Below are positions 36,820 through 45,700 of a stretch of 64,000 nucleotides of DNA, in pieces. Positions within the stretch are counted from its first letter, which is position 1; each line of letters begins with the position of its first letter. This stretch comes from Mesorhizobium sp. M2E.F.Ca.ET.219.01.1.1. GTDB taxonomy: Bacteria; Pseudomonadota; Alphaproteobacteria; Rhizobiales; Rhizobiaceae. The DNA is taken from positions 186,001 through 250,000 of the forward strand of contig NZ_SADT02000008.1 of the NCBI RefSeq assembly GCF_004016445.2, in the 5' to 3' direction. Both the position numbers and the translations under genes were made by a program. The notes beneath the pieces are model-generated. The model saw only the letters and a list, made by a program, of their open reading frames with translations. It searched no databases and was not told the origin of the DNA.

Positions 36820-37329
36820 TCAACCGAGCCGGTGCTCGTCGTCGATCAGCTCGAGTCTCGAAGGAGCAGCGTCACCCCATCGCCACAGAACGAGATTCGA
36901 ATCGCCGGCTACGGCGCCCTTGGCGAAGCTCGGTACGAGCAGGCCATTATAGCTTTGCGCGACGAGCTCACGGGCAAATCGCTGTGTATGCGCCTCGCCA
37001 TGGTCTCTCATCTGATCGCGCCATTTCGGGTCGGCGAGGGCCGCCGCATCGAGGCCCATTGCGGCAAGAGAAGTGGCGTCGCCCGCATCGAATACGGCCT
37101 CGATCTCGGCGCGATAGGCGACAAGCGTCGTCGGTTGCAGATCGCCCACCTGGTTGGCTTCGCGCAAAGCTGTCAGGATCGACGTCGACGCATAGAGCGC
37201 CGGCATCCCTTTGGGGTTGAAACGCCCTCCATAAAGCTCGGCACCACGTCCCGACATAGGCTCGCGGGCATACACCGGGTTGAGAGCGCGGTAGAGCCGG
37301 CCCGAATAGGTGATGGCGGCGACAGTCAG
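36820..37329 (-). CDS. RES-domain toxin (NAD+ phosphorylase type)
   Basis: A RES toxin of about 169 residues. Key elements are GRLYRALNPV and GGRFNPKGMPALYAS near the N-terminus, VSYRAEI-like strand VAYRAEIEAV, and the C-terminal NLVLWRWGD. RES proteins (MbcT, ParT) degrade NAD+ or ADP-ribosylate targets. The only in-frame ATG/GTG start near the beginning, GTG 37275, would cut off the conserved YRALNP strand. The frame continues upstream to CTG 37329, which overlaps the antitoxin stop codon. I therefore place the start at this non-canonical CTG; if that is wrong, the gene is 36820-37275. Confidence 0.75.
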   Translation of the reverse strand: MTVAAITYSGRLYRALNPVYAREPMSGRGAELYGGRFNPKGMPALYASTSILTALREANQVGDLQPTTLVAYRAEIEAVFDAGDATSLAAMGLDAAALADPKWRDQMRDHGEAHTQRFARELVAQSYNGLLVPSFAKGAVAGDSNLVLWRWGDAAPSRLELIDDEHRLG

Positions 37330-37676
37330 GCGTAGACCCCTGCATCGACCGCGTCGATGAAGTCGAGGACCTCGTCTGCCCGGCCCTCCCGAACGAGCTG
37401 CATGGCCGTTCGTCCCGAAAATCCCGGCAGCGGCTCGGAGCGGTACCAGGCATAGGCCATGAGGGCGGAGCCAAATCGCGACTCGACCTTGTTCACGATC
37501 TCCACCATCTCGCGCAGGCGGCGCTGCGTCTTGTCCGAACGCACCCGCTCCCGGCGCTGAACGGCGTCTTTACCCAGACCAGCGGTACGCGCGATCTCCT
37601 CGCTCGTGGTGCGGAAGGCGTCCGCAATCTTCTTGGGCGCGAACAACCCGTCGTCCGCATATTGTGCCAGGCCCAT
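37326..37676 (-). CDS. Xre/MbcA/ParS-type antitoxin (DUF2384)
   Basis: A 116-residue antitoxin. The first ~55 residues form a degenerate helix-turn-helix (FRTTSEEIARTAGLGKDAVQRRE). The C-terminal DUF2384 toxin-binding domain (about 60-116) contains GSALMAYAWYRSEPLPGFSGRTAMQLVREGRADEV, typical of MbcA/ParS, with small breaks. ATG 37676 follows GGAGG by 7 nt. It precedes and overlaps the RES toxin gene, the usual order, and a palindromic operator overlaps its promoter. Confidence 0.82.
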   Translation of the reverse strand: MGLAQYADDGLFAPKKIADAFRTTSEEIARTAGLGKDAVQRRERVRSDKTQRRLREMVEIVNKVESRFGSALMAYAWYRSEPLPGFSGRTAMQLVREGRADEVLDFIDAVDAGVYA

Positions 37677-37702
37677 CACAGCACCTCCGTAGCCAACAAT
37701 TA

Positions 37703-37737
37703 TGACGCAATATAGCGTCAGGATTGGCGGCGTTCAA
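37703..37737 (-). promoter_or_regulatory. Toxin-antitoxin promoter with palindromic operator
   Basis: On the minus strand TTGAAC (37737-37732) is separated by exactly 17 nt from TATATT (37714-37709). The palindrome TGACGC-AATATA-GCGTCA (37703-37720) brackets the -10, so a bound antitoxin would block RNA polymerase. This is the expected autoregulation of Xre-RES modules. Confidence 0.72.
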
Positions 37738-38176
37738 GGCTGCCAGGCATCTGCGCGTCACAATGGCTGTTCAAGCGGCCAAACTCGACGGCAGCGTGGG
37801 CGACTTCGCAGGCATGTGTGAAACCATGTGGATAGCATCGGCGGGATCAACCCAACCCGCCTCCTGTCGCAAGGCGACCTCGGCGTCGCTCCGTGGCGCG
37901 ACATTCCAGAGGGGAAGTGAGGGGTGACGGAAAAGAGGAAGGACTGCTCGCAGATCGGGCGGACCGCTGACGCCGACCGCTCAATCGCTCCCGTCGCGAT
38001 CCCGGCCCGTCATCCTGCGCAGGGCTGAAGGAGCCCCGCTTGGCTAGCCGGACAGGGATGCTCGTTCGCAATTGCACCGGCCTGCCCGCTCCGCGGGCCG
38101 GGGGGTGTCTTCGGGAAGAAGACGAAAAAGGGACCGGTGAACAGGCCGCGTCCGCAATCCCCAAAGGAGCATCTCC
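37738..38176. other. Intergenic leader before the ParB-like gene
   Basis: No gene is supported. Two hairpins lie near its right end: CCCGC-TCC-GCGGG (38085-38097, with outer CCGG pairing) and GTCTTC-GGGAA-GAAGAC (38107-38123). They may form a structured 5' leader for the downstream gene, whose AAAGGAG ribosome-binding site follows. Confidence 0.45.
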
Positions 38177-39871
38177 ATGGAACTGAAATTTGTCGATCCA
38201 CGCTCGCTCAAGGACAATCCCGACAGGGCGCGCCGTTCCAAGTCCAGCCCGCAGGCCGACGCCCTGCTGCTGGCGACGATCAAGGCTGTCGGCATCGTGC
38301 AGCCGCCTGTCGTCGCCGCCGAGACCGATGGCGGCAACGGCTTCGTCATCGACGAGGGCCACCGTCGCGTCAAGCAGGCGATCGCCGCCGGTCTGGACGA
38401 GATCGCAGTTCTGGTGGTTCCCGGGGCCGAGGACGGTGGCGCTATGCGTTCGCTGGTTACGACGATCGCGCACGAGCAGCTCAACCCCGTCGACCAGTGG
38501 CGCGCCATCGAGCGTCTCGTTGCGCTCGGCTGGACCGAGGAGGCGATTGGCATCGCACTCGCCCAGTCAATACGTCAGATCAAGAAGCTGAGGCTGCTCG
38601 CCAACGTGCTGCCGGCGATGCTGGACCATATGGCCAAGGGCGACATGCCCGACGAGCGCCAGCTCCGCACGATCGCGGCCGCCTCACTCGACGAGCAGAA
38701 GGAGGTTTGGAAGGCGCACAAGCCGACCAAGGGAGACCCGCAGGTCTCGTGGTGGGCCGTCGCAAATGGCCTTGCCAAGACCCGCATGTACGCGCGCGAT
38801 GCCAGCTTCGGCGACGATCTGCGAGAGGCCTATGGCATCGCCTGGGTCGAGGACCTATTCGCCCCGGCCGACCAGGACAGCCGCTACACCACCGACGTCG
38901 ACGCATTCCTCGGCGCTCAGCAGGAGTGGATGACGCAGAACCTCCCGAAAAAGGGAGTCATCACCGAAACCAACACCTGGGGCGAGGTGAAGCTGCCGCC
39001 CAAGGCCGAACGCGTCTACGGCACACCGAAGAAGTCGGACCACACCGCGATGTATCTCGATCGCGAGGGCAAGGTGAAGACGGTCCACTTCCGCATGCCC
39101 GAAGCAAAGAAGGCCAAGGGCAAGGATGCGGAGGACGCCGGCGGCGTCGACGAGCCGATCGTCGTCTCCAAGCCGCGTCCCGACGTGACGCGCAAAGGCA
39201 TCGAGATGATCGGCGACCTGCGCACCGATGCCCTGCATGAGGCGCTCTCGCGCGCGCCCATCGAAGACGACACGCTGCTCGCGCTGCTCGTTCTTGCCTT
39301 CGCGGGCCAGAACGTGCGCGTCGACTCCGGGGCCGGCGGCGATTTCCGCTTCGGCAGACGCTTCGGCCGCCATGCCGCAAGCCTGTTCGATGCCGAAGGC
39401 AAGTTCGCCTTCGACATGGACGCGCTGCGCGTCGCTGCCCGCGGCGTGCTGATCGATGTGCTCTCGTGCCGGGAAAACATCAGCAAGTCGGGCATCCTGG
39501 CGCTCGTCGCCGGCAAGGCCATCGGCGCCGACGGCTTCCTGGGCAACATGGGCACAGAGGACTTCCTCTCCTGCTTGTCGCGTCCCGCGCTCGAGGCCTC
39601 GTGCGCCGACACGCCGGTATTGCCGCGGGCGCGGGTCAAGGACACCAGGGCCGCGCTCGTCGAGCACTTCAGGGAGGGCCACTTCGTCCATCCCGGGGCT
39701 CTGTTCGCGCCGAACGGCGCCGGCCTTGCCGAGTGGCTGGCCAAGAGCGCCGACACCCAGGTCGAGGATGAGGATGTTCCTGACGCCGGGGGTGTCGCCG
39801 GTGAGGACCACGTGGCTGCGGGCGATGCGACGGACGAGTTCGACGAGAGCTACCGCGAGGCGGCCGAGTAG
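38177..39871 (+). CDS. ParB/RepB/Spo0J-family protein
   Basis: A 564-residue ParB-like protein. The N-terminal ParB/Srx domain (about 1-100) contains the nucleotide-binding GHRRVKQA motif and the GIVQPPVV segment. A helix-turn-helix DNA-binding domain follows at about 110-175 (TEEAIGIALAQSIRQIKKLRLLANVLP). The long C-terminal half is unassigned, charged and acidic at the end. No ParA lies beside it, so it may be a plasmid-type ParB homologue with a regulatory or nuclease-like role rather than a classical partition protein. A strong terminator follows it. Confidence 0.8.
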   Translation: MELKFVDPRSLKDNPDRARRSKSSPQADALLLATIKAVGIVQPPVVAAETDGGNGFVIDEGHRRVKQAIAAGLDEIAVLVVPGAEDGGAMRSLVTTIAHEQLNPVDQWRAIERLVALGWTEEAIGIALAQSIRQIKKLRLLANVLPAMLDHMAKGDMPDERQLRTIAAASLDEQKEVWKAHKPTKGDPQVSWWAVANGLAKTRMYARDASFGDDLREAYGIAWVEDLFAPADQDSRYTTDVDAFLGAQQEWMTQNLPKKGVITETNTWGEVKLPPKAERVYGTPKKSDHTAMYLDREGKVKTVHFRMPEAKKAKGKDAEDAGGVDEPIVVSKPRPDVTRKGIEMIGDLRTDALHEALSRAPIEDDTLLALLVLAFAGQNVRVDSGAGGDFRFGRRFGRHAASLFDAEGKFAFDMDALRVAARGVLIDVLSCRENISKSGILALVAGKAIGADGFLGNMGTEDFLSCLSRPALEASCADTPVLPRARVKDTRAALVEHFREGHFVHPGALFAPNGAGLAEWLAKSADTQVEDEDVPDAGGVAGEDHVAAGDATDEFDESYREAAE

Positions 39872-39900
39872 AGCGTCGCTTCCGCTTTTCGCAGGCATTG

Positions 39901-39933
39901 CCGCCGCCGGTCATCCCGGCGGCGGTTTCGTTT
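39901..39933 (+). terminator. Rho-independent terminator after the ParB-like gene
   Basis: CCGCCGCCGG (39901-39910), loop TCATC, CCGGCGGCGG (39916-39925), then TTTCGTTT. A perfect 10-bp GC stem with a T-rich tail is a textbook intrinsic terminator. Confidence 0.85.
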
Positions 39934-40046
39934 CAGCTCAAGTTGGCCACAATGATGTGATCAGCTAACGCAAAGTTGATCTCCATCTTGGATTGACTTC
40001 AAACAGGCGAAGCAAGTTCCTTCCAATCACGAGAATGGAGGAAGGA

Positions 40047-40469
40047 ATGGCTGAAGAGGTCAGTCCGAATAACCCTGACGCTGTGGCCCAAGTTACCAAG
40101 ACCGACGTCATGGCGCAGGAATCCATTACCATCGGTCAATTCTGGGATCAAAATCCGTTAATTATGCCTTGGATGGGGGAATATCTACCACGAAATCCTA
40201 TGTGGAAAGATGGCACATTCATACTATATAACTGCGTTTTTTCTATTGTCATAATTGTACTATTTTCCAACGTACTCATCTTACCGGACAAGCTTGTTTT
40301 GGTTCCCGCAATTATTCTGATCGTTTTCGATTCATATCTTTTGGCCGCGTTTAATACCAGAATGGCCCGTGCACAGGGAAAATTTATCAGAGCTAAGCTG
40401 CATGCCAGACCCTTTTCCGAAAGGATACGGAGCGGAGTGCAGGGTATCAAAGAATGGTTGAATCCTTAG
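40047..40469 (+). CDS. Unknown small inner-membrane protein (low GC)
   Basis: A 140-residue protein I do not recognise. A soluble N-terminus (about 1-60, with IGQFWDQNPLIMPWMGEYLP) is followed by two hydrophobic helices (about 64-82, ILYNCVFSIVIIVLFSNVL, and 86-104, LVLVPAIILIVFDSYLLAAF) and a basic cytoplasmic tail. ATG 40047 lies directly after GGAGGAAGGA; ATG 40035 is the alternative. Base composition is clearly lower in GC than the surrounding backbone, which suggests separate acquisition. It lies 13 nt before the Sel1-repeat gene and is probably co-transcribed with it. Confidence 0.65.
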   Translation: MAEEVSPNNPDAVAQVTKTDVMAQESITIGQFWDQNPLIMPWMGEYLPRNPMWKDGTFILYNCVFSIVIIVLFSNVLILPDKLVLVPAIILIVFDSYLLAAFNTRMARAQGKFIRAKLHARPFSERIRSGVQGIKEWLNP

Positions 40470-40482
40470 ATCGGTGGCTACC

Positions 40483-41439
40483 ATGCGAAGGTTGTCGCAG
40501 TTGCTTTGTTTCGTTTCTGGCGTTCTAGCGACCGGCCTCGCCCATGCTGGGCAGGCGGAAGACGCTTATAAAAGAGGAGATTACTCAACGGCCGTGGAGT
40601 TGTGGAGCGTCATGGCTAACATCGGTGATGCCCGGGCAGAGGACAACCTTGGGACCGCTTATGCCGACGGGCACGGTGTCAGACAGGATTACATTCGAGC
40701 TGCCGCTTGGTTCCGTCTGGCAGCGGACCAGGGTGACGCCCAAGCAGAGCACAATCTCGGCTCTATTTACGACCGGGGGTTAGGGGTCAAGCAGGACTTT
40801 GCCGAAGCTGCAATTTGGTTTCGCAAAGCTGCCGATCAAGGATTGGCGGTCGCTCAAACCAATCTCGGGTTGCTGTACAGAGATGGAAGAGGCGTGCCGC
40901 AGGACTACATACAATCTGCCGCATGGTTCCGTAAGGCCGCCGATCAAGGAACGGCCATTGCCCAATATTTTCTGGGTTTGGCTTATGCCAAAGGTCAAGG
41001 TGTCACCCAGGATTATCCTGAGGCAATCGCGTGGTATCGCAAGGCAGCGGAGCAGGGAAACGCCCTGGCCGAGCATGATCTTGGCCTGGTTTATGCGGAG
41101 GGCCTAGGCGTTACGATTAACTACGTCCAGGCCGTCTCCTGGTTCCAGAAAGCTGCGGACCAGGGAGATGCAGGTGCCGAGTACGACCTTGGTCTTTCGT
41201 ACTACAGCGGGTTAGGGGTCCCTTTAGACTATGCGGAGGCCGTCGCGTGGCTGCGCAAGTCTGCCGACCAGGGGTACGCTAAAGCTGAGAATAGCCTCGG
41301 GGTGGCATACCTCGATGGCCATGGAGTGAGGCAGGACACTGCCCAAGCTCTGATTTTGATACGCAAAGCCGCTGATCAAGGAGATCCCACTGCCAAGGCT
41401 AACCTTATCAAGTTGGAGCCGCCCGCAAAAAAGGCCTAA
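40483..41439 (+). CDS. Secreted Sel1-repeat (TPR-like) protein
   Basis: A 318-residue protein. A signal peptide covers about residues 1-23 (LLCFVSGVLATGLAHA). About seven full and one partial Sel1-like repeats of 36 residues follow, with the consensus AAxWFRKAADQGxAxAQxxLGxxYxxGxGVxQDY. Sel1 solenoids act as protein-protein interaction scaffolds in the periplasm, often in envelope stress or polysaccharide systems. Repeats are very regular, which suggests recent internal duplication. Its upstream partner is a two-helix membrane protein of unknown role. Confidence 0.82.
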   Translation: MRRLSQLLCFVSGVLATGLAHAGQAEDAYKRGDYSTAVELWSVMANIGDARAEDNLGTAYADGHGVRQDYIRAAAWFRLAADQGDAQAEHNLGSIYDRGLGVKQDFAEAAIWFRKAADQGLAVAQTNLGLLYRDGRGVPQDYIQSAAWFRKAADQGTAIAQYFLGLAYAKGQGVTQDYPEAIAWYRKAAEQGNALAEHDLGLVYAEGLGVTINYVQAVSWFQKAADQGDAGAEYDLGLSYYSGLGVPLDYAEAVAWLRKSADQGYAKAENSLGVAYLDGHGVRQDTAQALILIRKAADQGDPTAKANLIKLEPPAKKA

Positions 41440-42211
41440 GATCTGCTGTCTCCAAGAGTTTCGGAACTCAAAACTGGTGGGCCTGCTGAGTTTATCCCTA
41501 GTTGTAATTCACGTCGGAGCAGGAGAACGGTGCGTCGAGTGCATCGCCACACCCGGCGGAAGGCGCGGCGCCGGCACCGAGAAAAGCCACTTCCTCTTTC
41601 CCGCCGGCGAGTACGCAACCGGCCGGTTCGGTTCCGTCATCGACCCCGACCGTCATGCGTCGCCTATCGCGGAAGCTGACGGGGCAGGATCAAGGCGCTC
41701 GCCAGATTCTCGATCGGCACGGCGGTGAAACGGCTCACATGAGCGAGTGAGCCTAGCGGTGCCGCTATTCGGTGGGACGCCGGCTAGCTCGAGTGGTCAG
41801 CGGAATCATTGGAGGTGACCATTGCGGCGATTGTTGTTGGGTGATGACACGCCAGCATTCGATCGTTGAATTGGCAGATGGTCATGACCACTCGTCCTTC
41901 TGTTCCCATGTCGAAATCGAGGCCCGTGCCGGCCTCCCTCGGTCTTGCTGCGGTCCTGAACCGGCCGCCGTTCGCTTCAAGGCCGCGTTCCGCGCCGCCG
42001 GCGGCCGGATCGTTCCGGGCTCGGCATGGCAGGTCCGCGTCCCGCGCGAGGGCTGAGGAAGGCCCTGCTTGGCCGCAAACCTTCCATGCTCGCCTCAGTC
42101 CGCCCAGGCCCTGAAGCGCCCGTCATTCCTCCGGTTCTTTTTGGTCCGCGCCCGAGGGAGGGCCGGCACGGAGCCGGTCCGAGCTTCGGGAAGCTGAAGA
42201 AAGGACATGCC
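41440..42211. other. Intergenic region with one doubtful small frame and a leader hairpin
   Basis: No secure gene. A 70-codon plus-strand frame at 41844-42056 ends in a plausible-looking AAFRAAGGRIVPGSAWQVRV, but has no good ribosome-binding site; it may be the decayed end of a gene. AGCTTC-GG-GAAGCT at 42182-42195 sits just before the ribosome-binding site of the next gene. Confidence 0.4.
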
Positions 42212-42799
42212 ATGACCAAGAAAGCCGCCAATTCCCGCGCAACCGCCCGGGCGGTTCCGCTCCGCAAGGGCACTACCCTCCAAATGGTCCGGCTCGCCTG
42301 TCCCGATGCCGCACAGTGCTCGCTCATCTCCGAGAGCTTTGGCCTCCCGGTGCTCGACAGCGACGGAATCCGCGACCAGCACGAAAGGCTCATCGTCGAC
42401 ACGGCCGCCGCGCTCGATGAAGGGCTTGGTGAACGCGCCATGCAGATCCACCTGCAGCGTATTGTCGGCGCATTCGTCGGCTCCGCCTACGGCGCGGGCC
42501 AGTTCTACAGCCGCGCGGTGAGCGACGCGCGCGACGCCACGGCGAAATCCGCCTGCGACGACCGGGACGAAGATGTCGATGGACCCGTCGGCTTCGACAG
42601 CGCCGCCCAGCGCAAGCGGGAATTCGCCGCGGACATGGCGCTTCAGTCCCATGCCCTGCGCATGGCCGCCGAGGGCGCCGTCGCTGCATACGAGCAGGTC
42701 GTCGGCGAAGCCTGGAAGCCCTTCGAGCGCGCGACCGAGAATCCAGGCAAGACGGTGGATCGCAAGGCGGCCGAGCTGCAGATGGCGGCTCTCGGATGA
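42212..42799 (+). CDS. Unknown cytoplasmic protein of the element backbone
   Basis: A 195-residue protein with no motif I can name. It is soluble, helix-rich and acidic in the middle (SACDDRDEDVDGPVGFDSAAQRK), with a basic N-terminus (MTKKAANSRATARAVPLRK). ATG 42212 follows AAAGGA by about 7 nt and a small hairpin. Base composition matches the backbone, and a strong GC hairpin follows the stop, so it looks like an intact gene of an uncharacterised plasmid-associated family. Confidence 0.6.
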   Translation: MTKKAANSRATARAVPLRKGTTLQMVRLACPDAAQCSLISESFGLPVLDSDGIRDQHERLIVDTAAALDEGLGERAMQIHLQRIVGAFVGSAYGAGQFYSRAVSDARDATAKSACDDRDEDVDGPVGFDSAAQRKREFAADMALQSHALRMAAEGAVAAYEQVVGEAWKPFERATENPGKTVDRKAAELQMAALG

Positions 42800-42808
42800 G
42801 CCGCCGAG

Positions 42809-42828
42809 GGCGGGGCTCAGGCCCCGCC
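42809..42828 (+). terminator. Terminator-like GC hairpin
   Basis: GGCGGGGC-TCAG-GCCCCGCC forms a perfect 8-bp stem 10 nt after the stop of the preceding gene. The tail is only weakly T-rich. It separates backbone transcription from the sulfonate cargo operon. Confidence 0.55.
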
Positions 42829-42993
42829 TCTCGCCAACGGATGCTCCGTCCCATGAGAGGCAATTTCCGCTCCTCCCCTTGTCATTGAGAAAATCATTCC
42901 TGTCTAATTCTATAAATTCAGTCGACTATGAGCCAACGCTCTGTATGGAGCGGTCAACCGAGGGGTGGCCCCTCCACTCAAAGGATCGATCTC

Positions 42994-44001
42994 ATGCGAA
43001 AATTGATTTCCGCCGCCTTGGTCGCGCTCGCCGCAGCGGCCACCTCTGGAATGGCTCATGCTGACGACAAAAAGGTCGTCATTGCTTACCAGACCGGAGC
43101 TAATCCCTACAATCTCGGCATCGCCAATGGCGACCTTGCCAAGAAAACCGGCTGGAATATCGAATTCCGTCGCTTCAATTCCGGCGCCGACATCTTCGCC
43201 GCCATCGCGTCCGGCGACGTCCAGATCGGCGATGTCGGGTCGAGCCCGTTCTCGGCTGCTGTCAGTAAGGGCATCGACGTGAAGGCGTTCTACATCTCGT
43301 CGGTCTCGCGTGACGGCGAAGCCCTGGTGGTGCGGCCCGAAATCAAGTCGCCGGCGGATCTGCGCGGCAAGAAACTCGCCGCGGCGCCCGTCTCGACCGA
43401 CCATTACCAGCTTCTGGCCGTGCTCAAGCAGGAAGGCATTTCCGAGAAGGAAACCCAGGTCATCGCCATTCCGCAGCCCGAGATCGTGGCGGCCTGGAAG
43501 CGGGGCGACATCGACGGCGGCTTCGTCTGGGATCCGGCGCTGTCCGAGCTCAAGAAGAACGGGAAGGTTCTGCTCACGGCCGGCCAGGTCGCCGATCGCG
43601 GCGCCCCGACCTTCAGCGCGCTGGTCGTCACCGGCGCGTTCGCCAAGGCCAATCCGGAGTTCCTCGCACAGTATGTCCGGCTGATCGACGGCTACAACCA
43701 GGCCTATCTGGGCAACCCGGCCGCCTGGGGCCCGGACTCCGAGAGCGCCAAGGCGATCGCGAAATTGCAGGGCGGCACGGCGGCCGAGAATTCGGAGCAG
43801 TTGAAGACGACGGTGGTCCCACCGCTCGACGAACAGGTCTCCGACAAATGGCTGGGCGGCGGCGAGAAGAGCGCGGTCGCGAAAATCCTCAAGGACACTG
43901 CGAGCTTCCTGAAGGACCAGCACAAGATCACCTCGATCAAGGACAGCTACGCCGCCTTCGCCGATCCGCAATACGCGCAAGTGGCCAAGGCCTCGAACTA
44001 G
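42994..44001 (+). CDS. tauA: Taurine ABC transporter substrate-binding protein
   Basis: A 335-residue periplasmic binding protein closely following the TauA pattern. It has a signal peptide (1-23, ending GMAHA), the VVIAYQTGANPY strand, FNSGADIFAAIASGDVQIGDVGSSP, VSTDHYQLLAVLK and AAWKRGDIDGGFVWDPAL. It should bind taurine or other alkanesulfonates in the periplasm. AAAGGA lies 8 nt before the ATG. The upstream region (42880-42930) is AT-rich and is the likely promoter. It is the first gene of a tauABC-ssuD operon carried inside the conjugative backbone. Confidence 0.9.
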   Translation: MRKLISAALVALAAAATSGMAHADDKKVVIAYQTGANPYNLGIANGDLAKKTGWNIEFRRFNSGADIFAAIASGDVQIGDVGSSPFSAAVSKGIDVKAFYISSVSRDGEALVVRPEIKSPADLRGKKLAAAPVSTDHYQLLAVLKQEGISEKETQVIAIPQPEIVAAWKRGDIDGGFVWDPALSELKKNGKVLLTAGQVADRGAPTFSALVVTGAFAKANPEFLAQYVRLIDGYNQAYLGNPAAWGPDSESAKAIAKLQGGTAAENSEQLKTTVVPPLDEQVSDKWLGGGEKSAVAKILKDTASFLKDQHKITSIKDSYAAFADPQYAQVAKASN

Positions 44002-44060
44002 CAATCCTTGAAGGAAACGCGATTTGGCCGGCGCGCCGGGCAAATCGCCCGGAGGCCACC

Positions 44061-44855
44061 ATGCTTCGAATCCGCGACGCCAGCGTTACCTTTCCGGCTT
44101 CCGACGGCCAGGACGTGCATGCGCTCGATCACGTCTCGCTCGATATTGCTCCCGCTTCCATTGTTGTCGCGGTCGGTGCTTCCGGCTGCGGCAAGTCGAC
44201 ATTGCTGAACGCGATCGCCGGCTTCCTGCCGCTCACCGAAGGCACCATCACGCTGGACGGACAGGAGATCGTGGCGCCGGGCGGCGATCGCGGCGTCGTG
44301 TTCCAGAAGGACACCCTGCTGCCGTGGGCCAATGTGCTGGACAACGTTGCGCTCGGCCTGAAGTACCGGGGCGTATCGCGCGGCGAACGCCATGAGCGAT
44401 CGAGGCACCTTTTGGAACTAGTCGGCCTCGCCGATTTCGCCGAAAAGCCGCCCTACGAACTGTCCGGCGGCATGCGCCAGCGCGTCGGCATCGCCCGGGC
44501 GCTGGCCACCGATCCGAAAATCCTCTTGATGGACGAGCCGTTCGGCGCCCTCGACAGTCTGACGCGCGAGACGATGCAGCAGCTCCTGGCCTCGGTCTGG
44601 GCCAAGACCGGCAAGCAGATCCTGTTCATTACCCATTCGATTGAGGAAGCGCTTACGCTCGGCACGACCATCGTCGTGATGTCGCCGCGGCCTGGTCGGA
44701 TCGTTGCCCGCTTCGACGCCGACTTCGTGCGCGATTTCGCCGAAAGCGGTGACATCGGGCCGATCCAGTCCCACCGGCGTTTCATCGAACTGCGGCAGGA
44801 AATCCGCTCGCTCATCCACCAGCCGGAAGGCGCCCGCACAGGAACCTTGCAATGA
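44061..44855 (+). CDS. tauB: Taurine/sulfonate ABC transporter ATP-binding protein
   Basis: A 264-residue ATPase of the TauB/SsuB type. It shows Walker A GASGCGKST (about 37-45), Q-loop VFQKDTLLPWANVLDNV, signature LSGGMRQRVGIARAL (about 134-148), Walker B ILLMDEPFGALD and switch His in FITHSIEEAL. GGAGG precedes the ATG by 5 nt. It overlaps the permease gene by 4 nt (ATGA), so the two subunits are translationally coupled. Confidence 0.9.
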   Translation: MLRIRDASVTFPASDGQDVHALDHVSLDIAPASIVVAVGASGCGKSTLLNAIAGFLPLTEGTITLDGQEIVAPGGDRGVVFQKDTLLPWANVLDNVALGLKYRGVSRGERHERSRHLLELVGLADFAEKPPYELSGGMRQRVGIARALATDPKILLMDEPFGALDSLTRETMQQLLASVWAKTGKQILFITHSIEEALTLGTTIVVMSPRPGRIVARFDADFVRDFAESGDIGPIQSHRRFIELRQEIRSLIHQPEGARTGTLQ

Positions 44856-45700
44856 CGCTTGCCGCCAATTCCCCAACCTCGTTCCCGCCCGCGAAGGCTC
44901 AGCGGAAGGCCTCTCTCCGACCGCGCCGGCCCGCATCGACAAGCACGTTCGGTATCAGTCTCGTCACGCTGACGGGGCTTATCGCTTTGTGGTTCCTCGC
45001 CGCGCGCTTCGGCTGGGCGTCGCCGCTTTTCCTGCCGTCGCCGGCCGACGTGCTGACCCAGTTCGGCGCCGTCGCGGCCGATGGCTATGCCAACGGCACG
45101 CTGCTCGACCACGCGCTGGCAAGCCTCGGCCGCATTGCCGCGGCGCTTGGCGTCGGCATTTTTGTGGGCATTCCGCTCGGCCTGCTCATGGGACTCAACC
45201 GCTGGGTCAAAGGCATCTTCAGTGTGCCGATCGATCTCTATTGGGGCCTGCCGCCGCTGGCCTATTTGCCTCTGCTGATCATCTGGCTCGGCATCGGCGA
45301 AACCTCCAAGATCGTTCTCCTGTCGCTGTCGACCTTCGCGCCCATCTGCTTTGCGGCACAGGCGGGGGTTCGTTCCGTGCCGGTCGAACGCATCAACGCG
45401 GCGCTGTCCCTCGGCGCCAGCCGGCTGCAACTGTTCACCAGCATCGTCCTGCCGTCCGCTTTGCCGGAAATCCTCACCGGGCTGAAGATCGCCATCGGTG
45501 CCGGATTGTCGACGCTGGTCGCGGCCGAGCTGATCGCTGCCCAGTCCGGGCTCGGCTACATGATCATGTCGGCGGCCAATTTCCTCGCGACCGACGTCGT
45601 GTTCGTCGGGCTCATCGTCATCGCCGTCCTCGCCTTCGCCTTCACCAGCGGCATGCGCTGGCTGGAGCACCGCCTCATCCCCTGGAAAGGCAAGCTCTGA
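44852..45700 (+). CDS. tauC: Taurine/sulfonate ABC transporter permease
   Basis: A 282-residue inner-membrane permease with about six helices (first at about 34-56, the others after residue 90). It carries the coupling motif AALSLGASRLQLFTSIVLPSALPE at about residues 182-205, typical of TauC/SsuC. Its start overlaps the tauB stop. It completes the importer delivering sulfonates to the monooxygenase encoded 44 nt downstream. Confidence 0.9.
   Translation: MTLAANSPTSFPPAKAQRKASLRPRRPASTSTFGISLVTLTGLIALWFLAARFGWASPLFLPSPADVLTQFGAVAADGYANGTLLDHALASLGRIAAALGVGIFVGIPLGLLMGLNRWVKGIFSVPIDLYWGLPPLAYLPLLIIWLGIGETSKIVLLSLSTFAPICFAAQAGVRSVPVERINAALSLGASRLQLFTSIVLPSALPEILTGLKIAIGAGLSTLVAAELIAAQSGLGYMIMSAANFLATDVVFVGLIVIAVLAFAFTSGMRWLEHRLIPWKGKL

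Noticed and set aside
36890..36915. GATTCGAATCGC, reminiscent of a tRNA T-loop
   Set aside because: It is inside the RES toxin gene and no cloverleaf forms.
40590..41400. Repeated DNA units of about 108 bp considered as a tandem or CRISPR-like repeat
   Set aside because: The periodicity is that of Sel1 protein repeats in a coding gene, and the spacers are coding and diverged. No CRISPR array or cas gene is present in the window.
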